From contig CM038048.1 of the NCBI GenBank assembly GCA_021397845.1, positions 30,626,727-30,690,726 on the forward strand: DNA of 64,000 nt, read 5' to 3'. The translations under genes and the position numbers were made by a program. Each line of letters starts with the position of its first letter. Position 1 is the first letter of the stretch. Positions 9,189 through 19,740 of the stretch are shown in pieces. Under the pieces are notes generated by a model. That model saw only the letters and a program-made list of their open reading frames with translations. It searched no databases and was not told where the DNA came from. This DNA comes from Areca catechu (Eukaryota; Streptophyta; Magnoliopsida; Arecales; Arecaceae).

Positions 9189-10994
9189 ATGAGCACTAGA
9201 TCAGGGGTTTCATATCACCCACCTCCTTCACAAATGTTTGAACCCATGGAAAATTTGCAAGCCCAAATAAAAACACTCACTGAGCAACTAACCCAATCCA
9301 TGGCCCAGTTAACTCAGTCTAGTATCCAAACCAACAATAGAATTGACCATCTTGCCAATAGGTTTGACCAGTTAGAAGGCCGTGTAGGGACCTTACAAAG
9401 AACCCATGGGTCACAGTCCGAGCCAGATCTTGAGTCCCCTCAACCTAGGAGGACCCCAAATCCTGATCTATACCATGAGGTCAAACCTATGAGAGCCCCT
9501 TATCCTGACCCGTACTACAATCCTCAACCTAGGAGGACCCCAAACCCTGATCCATACCGAGAGGTTGAACCTAGGAGAGCCCCTCAGCCTGACCCATACT
9601 ATAATACTGAACCTAGAAGAACCCCTTACCATGACCCTTATTATGATACTGAACCTAGAAGAACCCCTTACCATGACCCTTATTATGATACTGAACCTAG
9701 GAGAACCCAATACTCTGACCCATATAGGGAGTCCAATCCTAGGAGAACCCAATACTCTGACCCATATAGGGAGTCCAATCCTAGGAGAACCCAATACCCT
9801 GACCCATATAGGGAGCCCAACCCTAGGAGAACCCAATATTCTGATCCATATAGGGAGTCCAACCCTAGGAGAACCCAATATCCTGACCCATATAGGGAGC
9901 CCAACCTTAGAAGGACCCCATACTATGATCCATCCTTAGAACCTGACCATAGAGCTGACCCAAAATCCTATGACCCCAGATCCTATAATCCCATGACCCA
10001 TAGATCTGCACCCTTATCCTATGAGCCCAGAGAACCCATAACCCCTAAGTATCAATCTAGTACTAGTCAGGTTTCCCTTGGTCAACTTGAACCCCATAGG
10101 ATCAGTACCCCTAAATATAAACTGAGTAGTGAGCCACTACCCCTTATACAACCTGAACCTACTAAGAGTAGTACCCATAATCAGAGACCAGAACCTCACC
10201 AATTTCCCGCTAGCCGACCTTCTCTAACCATTCCTGAGATTGACAAGGCTTACATTGATGCGGAAGTATATAAAGCTGATGCGAGCCTAGTGGATGAGTA
10301 TGAGGGAGAAGAGGAGACACCTTTAGATGACCTAGAATTAGTTGACCCAATAGATACCCAAGTAGAAGCCAACCTAAAGATAGTTGACCTTGACCACATC
10401 CAACCTAAAGCTATAGTGGAAGAACAAATAGAGGAAGAGAACCTAGGTACTGCTGCTAGAGCCTTACCTGAGGAAACCATAGAGGAGAGCCAAATTATAG
10501 AGTCTAGTCCTAAAATACAAGAACCTGAAAAATTTATTAAGGACTTGATCTCTTTGAATCAGTATCCTCAGGATGAGCCTCCTCCTATAGTTTCCATTAA
10601 GGACCCCTTCCCTGAGATTAGTAACCCATCCTTCCTTTATGCAAACCCCATAGCTATACTGCAACCTCGTAAGGTTAGCCTCATTAGTCTAGGATTAGTC
10701 CCTGACATGCCTTCTTATATCGAACTTTATCCAACTAACCTTGAACCATTCTCCCTACCCTACCAAACTAATTCTGAACCCACTTCCTATTTTCTGCCCT
10801 TGCCTAACACCTCCAGCATTTCTAGGATTATTAGATTGCATTTAACTGAGATTAGCATACTGCATGCATTCATCACACATGTTAGGTTTGCATCTTACTT
10901 CTGGCATACTCTTTGGAATTTGCTAGGAGTTCACTGTAAATTTTCATGTGCATGTCAAGCTAGGATCAAACCTAGAGAACCTATAATCTATTAG
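9189..10994 (+). CDS. Gag-like protein of E with 14-residue tandem repeats
   Basis: An intact 601-residue frame opening MSTRSG, like the MKTRSG, MTTRAG and MTTRSR openings of the C, H and D copies. Residues about 15-75 look like a heptad-rich coiled coil. Residues about 86-253 are twelve 14-residue repeats of the type PRRTQYSDPYRESN. An acidic part with DEYEGEE follows, then a C-terminal block containing FASYFWHTLWNLLG and KFSCACQ that recurs in C, D and H. I see no clear capsid domain, zinc knuckle or protease. Role as a Gag is inferred from position after the leader and from the zinc knuckle in the D copy. The intact frame contrasts with the broken chromodomain downstream. Confidence 0.75.
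   Translation: MSTRSGVSYHPPPSQMFEPMENLQAQIKTLTEQLTQSMAQLTQSSIQTNNRIDHLANRFDQLEGRVGTLQRTHGSQSEPDLESPQPRRTPNPDLYHEVKPMRAPYPDPYYNPQPRRTPNPDPYREVEPRRAPQPDPYYNTEPRRTPYHDPYYDTEPRRTPYHDPYYDTEPRRTQYSDPYRESNPRRTQYSDPYRESNPRRTQYPDPYREPNPRRTQYSDPYRESNPRRTQYPDPYREPNLRRTPYYDPSLEPDHRADPKSYDPRSYNPMTHRSAPLSYEPREPITPKYQSSTSQVSLGQLEPHRISTPKYKLSSEPLPLIQPEPTKSSTHNQRPEPHQFPASRPSLTIPEIDKAYIDAEVYKADASLVDEYEGEEETPLDDLELVDPIDTQVEANLKIVDLDHIQPKAIVEEQIEEENLGTAARALPEETIEESQIIESSPKIQEPEKFIKDLISLNQYPQDEPPPIVSIKDPFPEISNPSFLYANPIAILQPRKVSLISLGLVPDMPSYIELYPTNLEPFSLPYQTNSEPTSYFLPLPNTSSISRIIRLHLTEISILHAFITHVRFASYFWHTLWNLLGVHCKFSCACQARIKPREPIIY
9444..9947 (+). repeat. 42-bp in-frame tandem repeat (12 copies) in E gag
   Basis: Period 42 bp, encoding P-R-R-T-x-Y-x-D-P-Y-x-E-x-x. 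Copies 5-6 are identical in protein, and copies 7, 8 and 10 and copies 9 and 11 form two alternating subtypes, which suggests recent unequal exchange. Because 42 is a multiple of 3, other frames on both strands are also open here. Element D has only one or two such units (near 53100-53190). Confidence 0.92.
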
Positions 10995-11135
10995 GTTTAG
11001 ATCCAAAGAGTTCAATAAAATCTCCTTCGATAGGAATGCATAGTCGAGTCTGTTAGGTGTTAGTTTGAGTCCTTTGCATCATCTTGTTAGGAGTCTGCAT
11101 GTGCCTAGTATGTTCACCACCCGCACTAATATTAA
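10995..11135 (+). other. Spacer between gag-like ORF and integrase remnant (E)
   Basis: Contains AGTTCAATAAAATCTCC, GATAGGAATGCATAG, GAGTCTG and GTGTTAGTTTGAGTCC. The same ordered blocks occur in H (minus, about 17390-17465), D (minus, about 51715-51795) and C (about 38037-38125). It marks the shared deletion junction of this lineage. Confidence 0.75.
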
Positions 11136-11678
11136 ACAAACTGGCTAATTTTCGAAGATGGATCAAAGAATTTGATGTAGTGGATTCTATCTTGGTTAGG
11201 CTTAGGCCTAAAAGAAGCTTCATGCTCGCAGAGCCGGACCTTTTAAAGTGATAGAGAAGGTTGGATCAAATGCCTAGGTGTTAGAATTGCCTTCGGATTT
11301 GGGCATTAGTTCTACCTTCAATATTACAGACCTGGTTGAGTATAGGGAACCGGCAGCGATACCTAGTGAGACCTTTGGACCTATTCATTTTCATTATGAG
11401 TGACCCTAACCTAGAGTGTCCATAAACAAATTTGGCCTAAGACAGGAGAGCGGATCGAGCGTATCCTGGACGATCAAGCCATCACGACCCAGGGCCATGA
11501 CTATCAACGGTTCCTGGTCCGATGGCAAGGCCGGCCAGAGTCGGATGATTCATGGATTTCTTGAGAGGACTTGCAATGCCTCAACCCAGACCTTCTCGAG
11601 AGATATGTGAGCCAGTCTGACCTTCACTCGACAGAGTCGAGTTCCTCCCACCCCGGGAGAATTGGTGGGGACACCTGA
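11136..11678 (+). pseudogene. Integrase C-terminus and chromodomain of E
   Basis: In several frames one reads the integrase tail with GPFKVIEKVG, LPSDLGISSTFNI and TDLVEY, then a chromodomain with DYQRFLVRWQGRPESDDSWI, and the Ser-rich tail ESSSSHPGRIGGDT. Frame changes and stops break it. The last codons read across the polypurine tract into the LTR, ending at TGA 11676. Chromodomains in chromoviruses direct integration to marked chromatin. No integrase catalytic core is present. Confidence 0.8.
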
Positions 11679-13118
11679 GGCACCAGAATAAGACAGAGGC
11701 TTTTCAACCCTTTGTAAATTGATCAATAATTTATGAGTCCATCTGTAATAAGGGCTTAGCTCATCTGAGTCCATTTTAGTTGTTATTTGAGTTTTTTGAG
11801 TTGTTATTTCAGTTCTGTACTAGTCAGCTCATGTTGAGCTAGTTCAGTCCAATGCTGGTCAGCTCATGTTGAGCTAATTTTATTTTTTTTGAGTCCTATC
11901 CAAGCATTCTGAAGACTCAAGACCACATCATACAAGTAAAGACCAAGTCCAACCAGATTGAAGACATGGATGTTTAGCCTAAGTCCAACCCAGCTTGAAG
12001 ATTTGAAGACCCTAGGAGGAAAATCAGAAACCCTGATTCCTTGCAGATGCCCTCTAGATGCCCAGATTTCCTTCCAGATGCCAAAATATATTCATAGACC
12101 AAGGCATCCATGATTTTAGAGGTCCATCTGCATCCTAGCCCAAATAAATCAAGCCGAGGCGCCAAGCCCAAGCCCCTAAGAAACAAGATACCAGGGAATA
12201 TTCCTGCTACCTGGCTACCAGGCCATCCCAGCTTCCAAAGGCCCAAACCCATGCACCCGGGCCCCTTTGGGCCAGCCCCTTGCTGCTCTTAGAAGCCCAA
12301 CACGCCCCCTATGTGTCCTTGGAGTGTTGGCCAAGTCAAGAGAAATTTTAGGGATTTTTTCTACCTAATGTTTCCTTAATTTCTAGCTAGGGTTTGAGAG
12401 GGAAAAGGATTCTCTTGTAAAGACTAATGTGCCCTTACTTGGAGCCCAAGGTTAAAGGTCTATTTAAGGGACCCTAGCCTCTTGTATGAAGGGAGAATTT
12501 TTTATGAATAAAAACCTTGAGTTCTTCTATTGAGTTGTGTGATACCCTGCTATGTGCATAAAGGGATTTGCAAGAGTTTTTCTTCCCAGTGCTGCAATCA
12601 TCTTCCTGCTACCAACAAACATCTCAGATCCCTGGACGCCCACTCCAAAAGAAGCCTTCCCTTGCTATTTTTCCTTTGTTTTCTTGTTCCTTTGTGAGTT
12701 TTTTAACCCCTGACAGGTCATTTACTGGTCCCCGAGATCCTACGAATCCAACGACTCCAGCCAAGCCTCAATCGGATCACCGAGCAGAAAGCCGGGTATC
12801 CGCGGATCTTTGGCTCGATTTTCCAGGCCGCATCCATCGAAGAACGAGAGACCCTTTTGCTGCGATCTTCACAGACGTTGTCAGGTACACCCCCTCTACC
12901 TCCAGTAGTTTTATTGTAGGAGAACTTGCCCTAACCGAGGCTTCTCAGCCCCGGCGATCCTTCTTTTCTACTTTTCTAGGTCCTAATCTGCATGCTGATC
13001 TTCAAAAATTCATACAAAATTTCCTACAAGTAATTTTGATCTGAAATTCAGGAAATAATCACCTAACTCAACATGTAAAACATACAAAAAAAATCGCATG
13101 CATATTAGTCCCCCATCA
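11663..13118 (+). repeat. 3' LTR of E
   Basis: Begins TGGTGGGGACACC directly after the chromodomain tail and ends CCCCCATCA. Alignable along its length with the reverse complement of D's LTR at 54724-56119, including the AGAATAAGACAGAGGCTT start block. Length 1456 bp. Open frames inside (for example 12568-13044) have no family support. Confidence 0.85.
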
Positions 13119-14766
13119 AACCTTAAGGATCAGGGAAGGAATACAAGGGACTCTCAACGAATTTCAGCACTCAGATATTCATCCCAAAAGCTCTCTCATA
13201 GATCGCTAATAATTGCTCTCTACTCGTCTCTTCTCACATGCCCTATTTTCTTCCCATCTAAACTATCTCACGGCCTTCAACCAAAAATATAAGATGCTAA
13301 GAAAAACGTGCAGGCAGGGAAGACATCGTGAGAGAAGTCCAGATAAAACCCAAACTCTTTTGAAATGGCTCTTGATTGGTTTAAAACTCTGGGAACTGCA
13401 GGTAGGAAGAGAACAAAGGCTAAATCACCATGAAAACAGGGACCAAGAGATAGGAATGACGTGCAGGAGAAAAACACCGTGAGACCCATTCCAGATCGCA
13501 GTGCTACGGATTAAAATCTGATATCCCAAGCTGCATTCGATCTACTTGTTATTCTTATCCCATTCAAATGGTAAAACAAGGCAACCGAGAGCAGGGGAAG
13601 AAGGAAGAAAACACCGTGTAAAACATCCCATATTTTAAAAAAATGGTTCATCAAGACCCCGGTCTGACCAAACCCGATCAATAAGAAAAACTAGATCCAG
13701 TCCTGGTCTACCAAGAACAGTTCCTGGTTGACCCAAACCAATCCTGGTCGATCCAAATCAGACCAAGTAGACTAGAAAAAATCCAATGTGAGCTCAATCA
13801 AACCATTTGACCTTAATATCAAAATGATTCCCAATCATTAATCGGCTCTCGAATTAGGAAGAAATCCTCTATGGCATGTGACCTCATAGGTTCAAACCTA
13901 AATGGTAGCACTGGAACACTTCTAGTACCAGCACAAAATACCATCTAGCAATGGATCCCGGTGTCCCGATAGGTCAAAGATGCAAGAGCAATCTATCGAA
14001 CCTCTGGCATATGGTTACTGTATAATTCATCCCTTTGACCTCCAATGCTCAAGATGACCTAGGGTTAGATTGCCAACCCTAATTGAGTCAATCCACAACA
14101 TGTCTTAACCTCGCAAGTCCAGTGACTCCTCACTAGGACTACCCCGGCCGAGGATTTGATAAATTGAGATACTGTGAGACATTCAATTCAAGCAATTTGG
14201 ACAGGTCAATTCCATCTTGGTCCACCACTGCTCTACAAGTACTTGCCTGTACCCAGAAACCTTCCATCACTAAATTAGAAATCCGAGTAGTCTGGCACCA
14301 AAGCATAGGGAGTTGCTTGCAAGCTACCATGGTGACCTTAGGTTGGAGGGACACATATACCCATATCCAATCATGAGCAATCCTTTGGCAGAAAGGAGCT
14401 CCACGGAGTCACGTTAAATGAGATGTCACACATCTCACTTGTAGATCATATCAGTGTCACCACACTCCTTTGGTTAAGAGAACAACCAAACGATATGAAC
14501 CACAAAAATCTACACTTGCTACATTGCCATCCTTTATAATGTATCCTTTGGTTGTGAACCTTTTAAAAGGACCACTCGATATATCCTCTTTATATTGAAG
14601 TCAGTGCAGTCCTAAGGACTTCATCACATAAATAGAGTTCATTATAAGAAAATGAATAATGTGATGAGTTGCCAAAACAAAGTTTTATTAATTCATTTAT
14701 AAATTACAATACTGAGCACAATCGCCTACAACCTAAGCGATTGGCTTTGGGACACAATTTCTAACA
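13119..14766 (-). repeat. 3' LTR of G (inner part)
   Basis: Ends, read on the plus strand, in CTAACA, the complement of the expected TG start (TGTTAG). Aligns with 27715-29143 from its first base, for example ACAAGGGACTCTCAACGAAT in both. No coding content is supported; the matching small frames at 13277-13489 and 27872-28084 are LTR sequence. Confidence 0.87.
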
Positions 14767-14869
14767 ACTCCCACTTGTACTAAAGCCAATCAGAATAGTA
14801 TCTAATACCCATTTCCCTTTTACAATAGTCGAACTCTTTGATTCTGAGGGCTGTAGTGAAGGGGTCGGC
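14767..14869 (-). pseudogene. RNase H C-terminal codons and polypurine tract of G
   Basis: Complement reads a tract AAGTGGGAGT next to the LTR and, upstream of it, the end of a copia polyprotein (ADPFTTALRIKEF, then YYSDWL and stop). The rest of the gene is 6.7 kb away beyond H. TCGGC at 14865-14869 is the left target duplication of H. Confidence 0.85.
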
Positions 14870-15567
14870 TGATGCGGAATGCCAGCTTTGATATCAATAA
14901 AGATGATGCGGGACAGTTATGATACAGTGTAAGATGATTCAATTTAAGCCTAGATAATTTAAGAGAGCAATGATCATAGTAAAGCAACTAACATAATAGA
15001 TTGAAAGAATAAAGAAGGCAATTAACCACTTACCCGCTCCATAAGCTATGAAGAATATGGACCCGACGGCTAGGAAACCATCTTAGATCAGGCTATTCCA
15101 TGCTTCAATTACCAAATCTAATGAGAAAAGGGTTGGTTACTTACCCCAATGGAGATTCACTTTGAATTGAGTTGGATCTGCTGCTCGGTCGCTCATATTT
15201 TGCAGTAGGATGAAGATCAGGACTCCAGATTCCAGATTCACCATCAGATCTTGGTTCAGAAGAAAAGGATCCATCCTCTATGGTCCTTGAACACCTGGGA
15301 TCTACAAAGAAGGCAGCAAGCAAAACTTAAGATTGACGTAATTCAGATCCAAAATGGGAAAACAGAAAAGTTGGATTCGAAGAGCTTGAAGAAGATCGGT
15401 AGCAATTGTCGAATCCAGCAGAACCTCCACTCAAGGACCTCACTACCTTGAGCTCTCAAGGACCACCCTGTCCTTAGAGAAAATCACTAAGCCTACCCAA
15501 CTTTGTGGAAAAAGACAGCATTTCATTTCATAATTCAATAATCAATAATTATAAAGGGTATGAGTAC

Positions 15568-15576
15568 CTATTTATA
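15568..15576 (-). promoter_or_regulatory. TATA box in H 3' LTR
   Basis: Complement reads TATAAATAG; the same site is at 20471-20479 in the other LTR. Confidence 0.55.
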
Positions 15577-16180
15577 GAGTTCTTCACACATGAAGATATC
15601 ATAGGACTCTTTTAAATCTAAATTACATTTAAATTCAAACAATCCTTGAATTTGAAATTTAAATTAACTTGGGCCACTTGAGAAAATGTGCGACAAAAAA
15701 TGGCACGCTACCCTTCCTTGGCACTAATCCTTCTTCCTTTGGTGCTAACTTTCTTCTTAATCTTAATTGGCATAACATCTCTTTGATCGCCAATCATGGG
15801 ATAGAATATTTGAATTTGAACCCTTATTTGAATTTAAAAGGGGTTTGCTCAATCCTCCCTTGATACTTGGATAAGATGAAGGGATATAACTTGATAAGAG
15901 AGAACTCTTTGATTTTTGGATAAAACTCCATTTGAATTTGAAATCTTCTTTGAATTTGAATGTAGATATCTCCACCTATCTTGGACTCTTCCTCCCATTT
16001 AATTTTTGAGTGGATGTGGGCGTCATCTGGAATGGGAGACAAAAATATGAGGGGGGTGCCAGATGAAAAGCAGAGTCCTTCTGCTTTACTTCTCTTAAAT
16101 AGGCACCTCCTTAAAATTGGAATGTACGATGATGGGATGGGCACCTCTCTTGGATAAGGATGACATTCAAATTGTCTTCT

Positions 16181-16302
16181 TGTCTTGATGTCTAGATATC
16201 CCAATGTCTTGATGTCCCAATGTCTGGATGTCTTGATGTCTGGATATCTGGATATCTGGATGTCTGGATGTCTAGATGTCTGAATGTCTAAATGTCTGAA
16301 TG
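16181..16302 (-). repeat. Short tandem repeat, about 10-bp unit
   Basis: Degenerate copies of TGTCTGGATG, TGTCTTGATG and GATATC variants. The partner LTR has a shorter run at 21112-21192. Repeat slippage rather than coding change. Confidence 0.85.
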
Positions 16303-16515
16303 AAAATTTGGACAACCCTTTTTTTACCTAGAATTGACCTACCAAGGTAATGACAACTTGGGTCTTAGGTACTTATGAGACCTCTTAACTTATTCAAGCA
16401 CTAATTACAGGACTCAAACTAGACAATTCATCAAACAAAGCAAAATAATGTTATTTACAAGACTCTTAAACCAATTGATGGACTCAATGGACTTAATTGG
16501 TAACCCAACAATCCT

Positions 16516-16640
16516 AATTGACCAAATTACACTCAATTTGATCAAATTACACTCAATTTGATCAAATTACAACTCAATTTGATCAAATTACAACTCAATT
16601 TGATCAAATTACAACTCAATTTGATCTAATTACAACTCAA
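16516..16640 (-). repeat. Short tandem repeat, 19-20 bp unit
   Basis: About six copies of ACTCAATTTGATCAAATTAC variants; only two or three in the partner LTR at 21409-21470. Confidence 0.85.
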
Positions 16641-16752
16641 AATAACTAAGACTCAAGTGTTCTTTGTGAAGAACACATGGACTTACTCATTGGTGATCCA
16701 AATTGAATTAGAAAAGGTTTGCTTCCTCTTCTTGGCTCTTGTGTCCCCACCA

Positions 16753-17406
16753 ATTCTTCCGGGGTGGGAGGAACTCGACCCTATCGAGTATGGCTCAATT
16801 CGACTTTGGTAATGTTCTAGCAAGTCAGGGTTCAACTTTTGAAGATCCTCTTTGGTGATCTAAGAATCCTCAGACTCAGGTCTCCCTTGCCAACGAACCA
16901 GATATCTTTGGTAGTTCTTATTTCTAGTAGTTATGATCTTATCATCCATGATCTGCTCAATCTTTTCTCTCCTCTCTGGTAATTTAGCTGGTGGACATTC
17001 TAGGATAGGGTCACTCTCAAAGGTGGGCCTAGGCTCAAATGGCTCACTAGGTATCACCATTGGTTCCTTAAACTCGACTAGATCAAATATATTGAAGGTC
17101 GGACTAATACCTAACTCAGATGGTAAGTCTAGCATATAAGCATTAGGTCCAATCTTCTTTATAATCCTATACAGTCCAGCACTACGGGCGTGTAGTTTCT
17201 TTATGGTTCCGACTAGAAATCGCTTGGGTCGTAACCTGATCATGACGAAGTCTCCTTCGTTAAACTTTTTAAATCTCTTATGTAAGTTAGCCTCGTGCTC
17301 ATATGATTCATTGCTCTTTTTAATTTTGTTACTAATTTCTTTATGCAATGCTTTGACATGCTGTGCAAATGACTCTGTGGACTCTAGGACTCAGACTGAC
17401 ACTTGA
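16753..17406 (-). pseudogene. Integrase C-terminus and chromodomain of H
   Basis: Minus strand, mostly open (16860-17348). Reads the end of integrase (HKEISNKIKKSNESY), FVMIRLRPKRF, LHARSAG, a GPY/F-like GPNAYMLDLPSELGI, FNIFDLVEF, then a chromodomain with YQRYLVRWQGRPESEDS. A stop follows, after which the tail continues to the LTR. This is the longest integrase remnant among the four related gypsy copies, but the HHCC and DDE core are absent. Confidence 0.85.
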
Positions 17407-17469
17407 AAAAAACCAGACTCAACTATGTAATCCTATCGAGAGGAATTTTATTGGACTCTTAGGGTCTAA

Positions 17470-18545
17470 ACCTAACAGACAATTGATTCTCTAGGTTTGA
17501 CCCTGGTCTGGTATGCACATGAAAAGTTACCATGGATCCCTAGCAAATGCCATAAGGTCTTCCAAAAGTAGGTAGCAAAAGGGATGGGCTTTAAGGACTC
17601 ATGCAACCTAGTAATCTCTTCAAAATGAAACCTAATGGCTCTAGAAGCATGATAAGGGAAGGGTAGGAAATAGGAATCAGAGTCTTGGGGTAACTTAGGG
17701 GAAGCATGAAATAGACCTTGGTTACTCAGGATGACCTTAAGATTTGAATGTTGATCTATTGGTGTAAGATCTATGGTAGGTGGGATGCTTCTAGGTGGCG
17801 GAAAGTCATCTGAAAGGTCTTCAAGAAGTTCATCTTGAATAATGTTGACCTCCTGGGGTTGTTACTCAAGGACTTCAAGGAGGTCTTGTGTCGAGGCTAA
17901 AAGATTGGGTTCTTCCTGAGGGCATTGAGTTACTCGAACCAAGTCCTCACTAATTTTCTATTGTTCTGATGTTTCAGGACTAGGCTCAACAATCTTTTTT
18001 TTTCCAAGGGTTTCCTTAGGTAAGGTACTAGAGTTGTCCTCCTCGAACTCTTCTCCTTCGTATTCATCCATCAGATTTTGTCCAGCTTCATATATTTCCA
18101 CTACGGTTTCAGCTTGAGTAACCTTCTGGTCAATTAACTCTAAGTCTGCAATAGATATTTCCTCTTCAGGGTCATTCTTAGGAACAAATGGCGTCACAGG
18201 AATGGGTTGGCTCGGATTAGGGTCTAGTCGGCTCTGATGAAAATTGGGTTAACTTTGTTGTAGAATGGGTTGACTCCGGTGGACTAGGCTAGATCCTGAT
18301 TTTTGATAAGGGGCACTAATCCAAATGGATTCTGGCCAATGAATTCTGGGTCCAAGGAAAGTCGGTTTAGGTAAACCAGGGTTAGTCCGGGCCCTATGGG
18401 TTCTTTCTAGGTAGTCGAGTCGCTTATCTAGTCGGTCACACCTATTGTCCATCAGAGCACATTGTTCATTGAAGGTCCTCAGTAAAATTTTTATAGTGGA
18501 CTCCATGATCAGAATGGGTTGGGTTTGGCCTGCTCTAGTGGTCAT
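17470..18545 (-). pseudogene. Gag-like ORF of H, broken
   Basis: Opens MTTRAGQ at 18545, then a heptad-rich stretch (LMDNRCDRLDKRLDYLERTH). Stops and frame changes interrupt it near 18249, 18200 and 17958. Recognisable blocks are DEYEGEEFEEDN, EPSPETSEQ, CPQEEPN and LASTQDLLE, all closely matching element C. The C-terminal block (FWKTLW-type) lies about 17480-17600 in shifted frames. H and C are the closest pair of the four. Confidence 0.8.
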
Positions 18546-19724
18546 GCAATGCAAACATTACAAATCAACCTAAGTCTGGGGTTCCTAGATCTAAGGGCCA
18601 ATATAGTGCTTAGTCAAGATAATAACCAAGACTGTAGTAACTTCTCGATTGGCCAGGTAAGAGGTGGGGTGGTGGGAGGCTCCCCTCACTTTTGTGAGGT
18701 CCTAATTAAAGAACCACCAGTCCGCTTAGGGCGTTTGCCTCTGGACCTCTAGCCTTAGACACCAATTCTCAAAAGCACACACAGAAGTGACTACTATAAT
18801 GGGTAACACGTATATAAAACCCGACCTGTTGCTGTCCCTAGCTTTAAGTGCTACTCGATTTTAATTAAGGCTTAGGACTATGCAAATGGGGTTGGTTGTT
18901 TTGGGCTAAGGAAAGGGTCTCAATCCTTCCCTTATGTTATATTGCTTGCCCTTAGAATTGGTTTAAAATATGAATGCACAATGAATTCTAGTTACCAAGA
19001 TAAAATAAAATACCACTAACTCAAAATTTAAACTTTAAATTTAGATTTCATATTCAAAATTTAAATTTTAAATTTTAGATTTTAGATTTAAATTGTAGGA
19101 ATTAATTTTTTTAGTGGAATCAAAATGTGCCAAAGAAACCCTAATTTGTGCTTAAGAAATTAATCAAGCAATCTTAAACACACAAATCACAAAAAAATTC
19201 CAGCAAGCAAGCATACACTTAAGCACAAAACAAACTTCAATCTTGGGTTATCACATCCGGCCATAGCTCATTACTCCCATGGGTCAAAAATATAATTTCG
19301 TATATTCGCTCAGGAGGCGTGATTTCTTTCCACCAAAATACTTTAAAATAATTTAATTTATTATTTTTTTATAAACCCTCAGATCTGAAATCTATAAGGA
19401 ATATTTAGATCTGAGTTTGTTTTGGCTTAGATTAATGAAAAAAAATCAAATGGACTAAGTTTTGGATAGCTAAGATGAAAGCTATCGAAACTAGGTCAAA
19501 AGAATTGCAGCAAACCTAAACTATGCAGTAGAGATTAAAAAAATTACAGAAAAATATATTTTTAATTTTTTTTAATAAAATTTGAGATGATAATTACTGA
19601 ATTACTGGGGATTAACAAAAAATTAATTTCAAATAAAAATAACTAATCTAACATGGTGTTCTATGCAGATCAAGTTCAGGTATGTGCAGAATTCAGCAAG
19701 CATGAAACCCTAATCTAACCTAAT
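18546..19724 (-). other. Leader of H
   Basis: No gene. 18650-18770 holds a block ending (complement) CTTACCTGGCCAAT and beginning TTGGTGTCTAAGG that recurs in D, C and copia F. 19000-19100 and 19340-19640 are AT-rich with repeated AATTTAAA. Confidence 0.7.
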
Positions 19725-19736
19725 GCTCTGATACCA
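19725..19736 (-). other. Primer-binding site of H
   Basis: GCTCTGATACCA on the plus strand, i.e. TGGTATCAGAGC for H, 4 bp from the LTR. Confidence 0.93.
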
Positions 19737-19740
19737 ATAA

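Larger units (their letters stand above)
9063..13118 (+). mobile_element. Gypsy element E, non-autonomous, 5' part outside window
   Basis: Visible parts are the end of the leader, a gag-like ORF, an integrase C-terminus and chromodomain, and the 3' LTR. There is no protease, RT, RNase H or integrase core. Copia F sits in its leader, so E's 5' LTR lies left of the window. E itself sits in the left LTR of copia G: G sequence resumes at 13119 and matches 27715 onward of G's other LTR, so AACCT at 13119-13123 is the expected right target duplication. Confidence 0.85.
14870..16752 (-). repeat. 3' LTR of H
   Basis: Plus-strand start TGATGCGGAATGCC, end GTCCCCACCA. Differs from its partner at 19741-21581 mainly in tandem repeat number: the TGTCTGGATG-type run at 16181-16302 and the CTCAATTTGATCAAATTA run at 16516-16640 are longer here. 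The minus-strand frame at 15824-16315 is only this repeat translated. Confidence 0.92.

Noticed and set aside
9468..9939. Long open frames on both strands over E's repeat array
   Set aside because: A 42-bp period keeps any stop-free frame open in every copy; they are shadows of the plus-strand gag-like frame.
15824..16315. 163-codon minus-strand frame rich in HPDIQ-like repeats
   Set aside because: It translates the 10-bp tandem repeat and flanks of H's LTR; the partner LTR has different repeat number and frame.
16860..17348. Chromodomain ORF as a host chromatin gene
   Set aside because: It is preceded by integrase tail motifs and runs into an LTR, and three related copies exist in the window.
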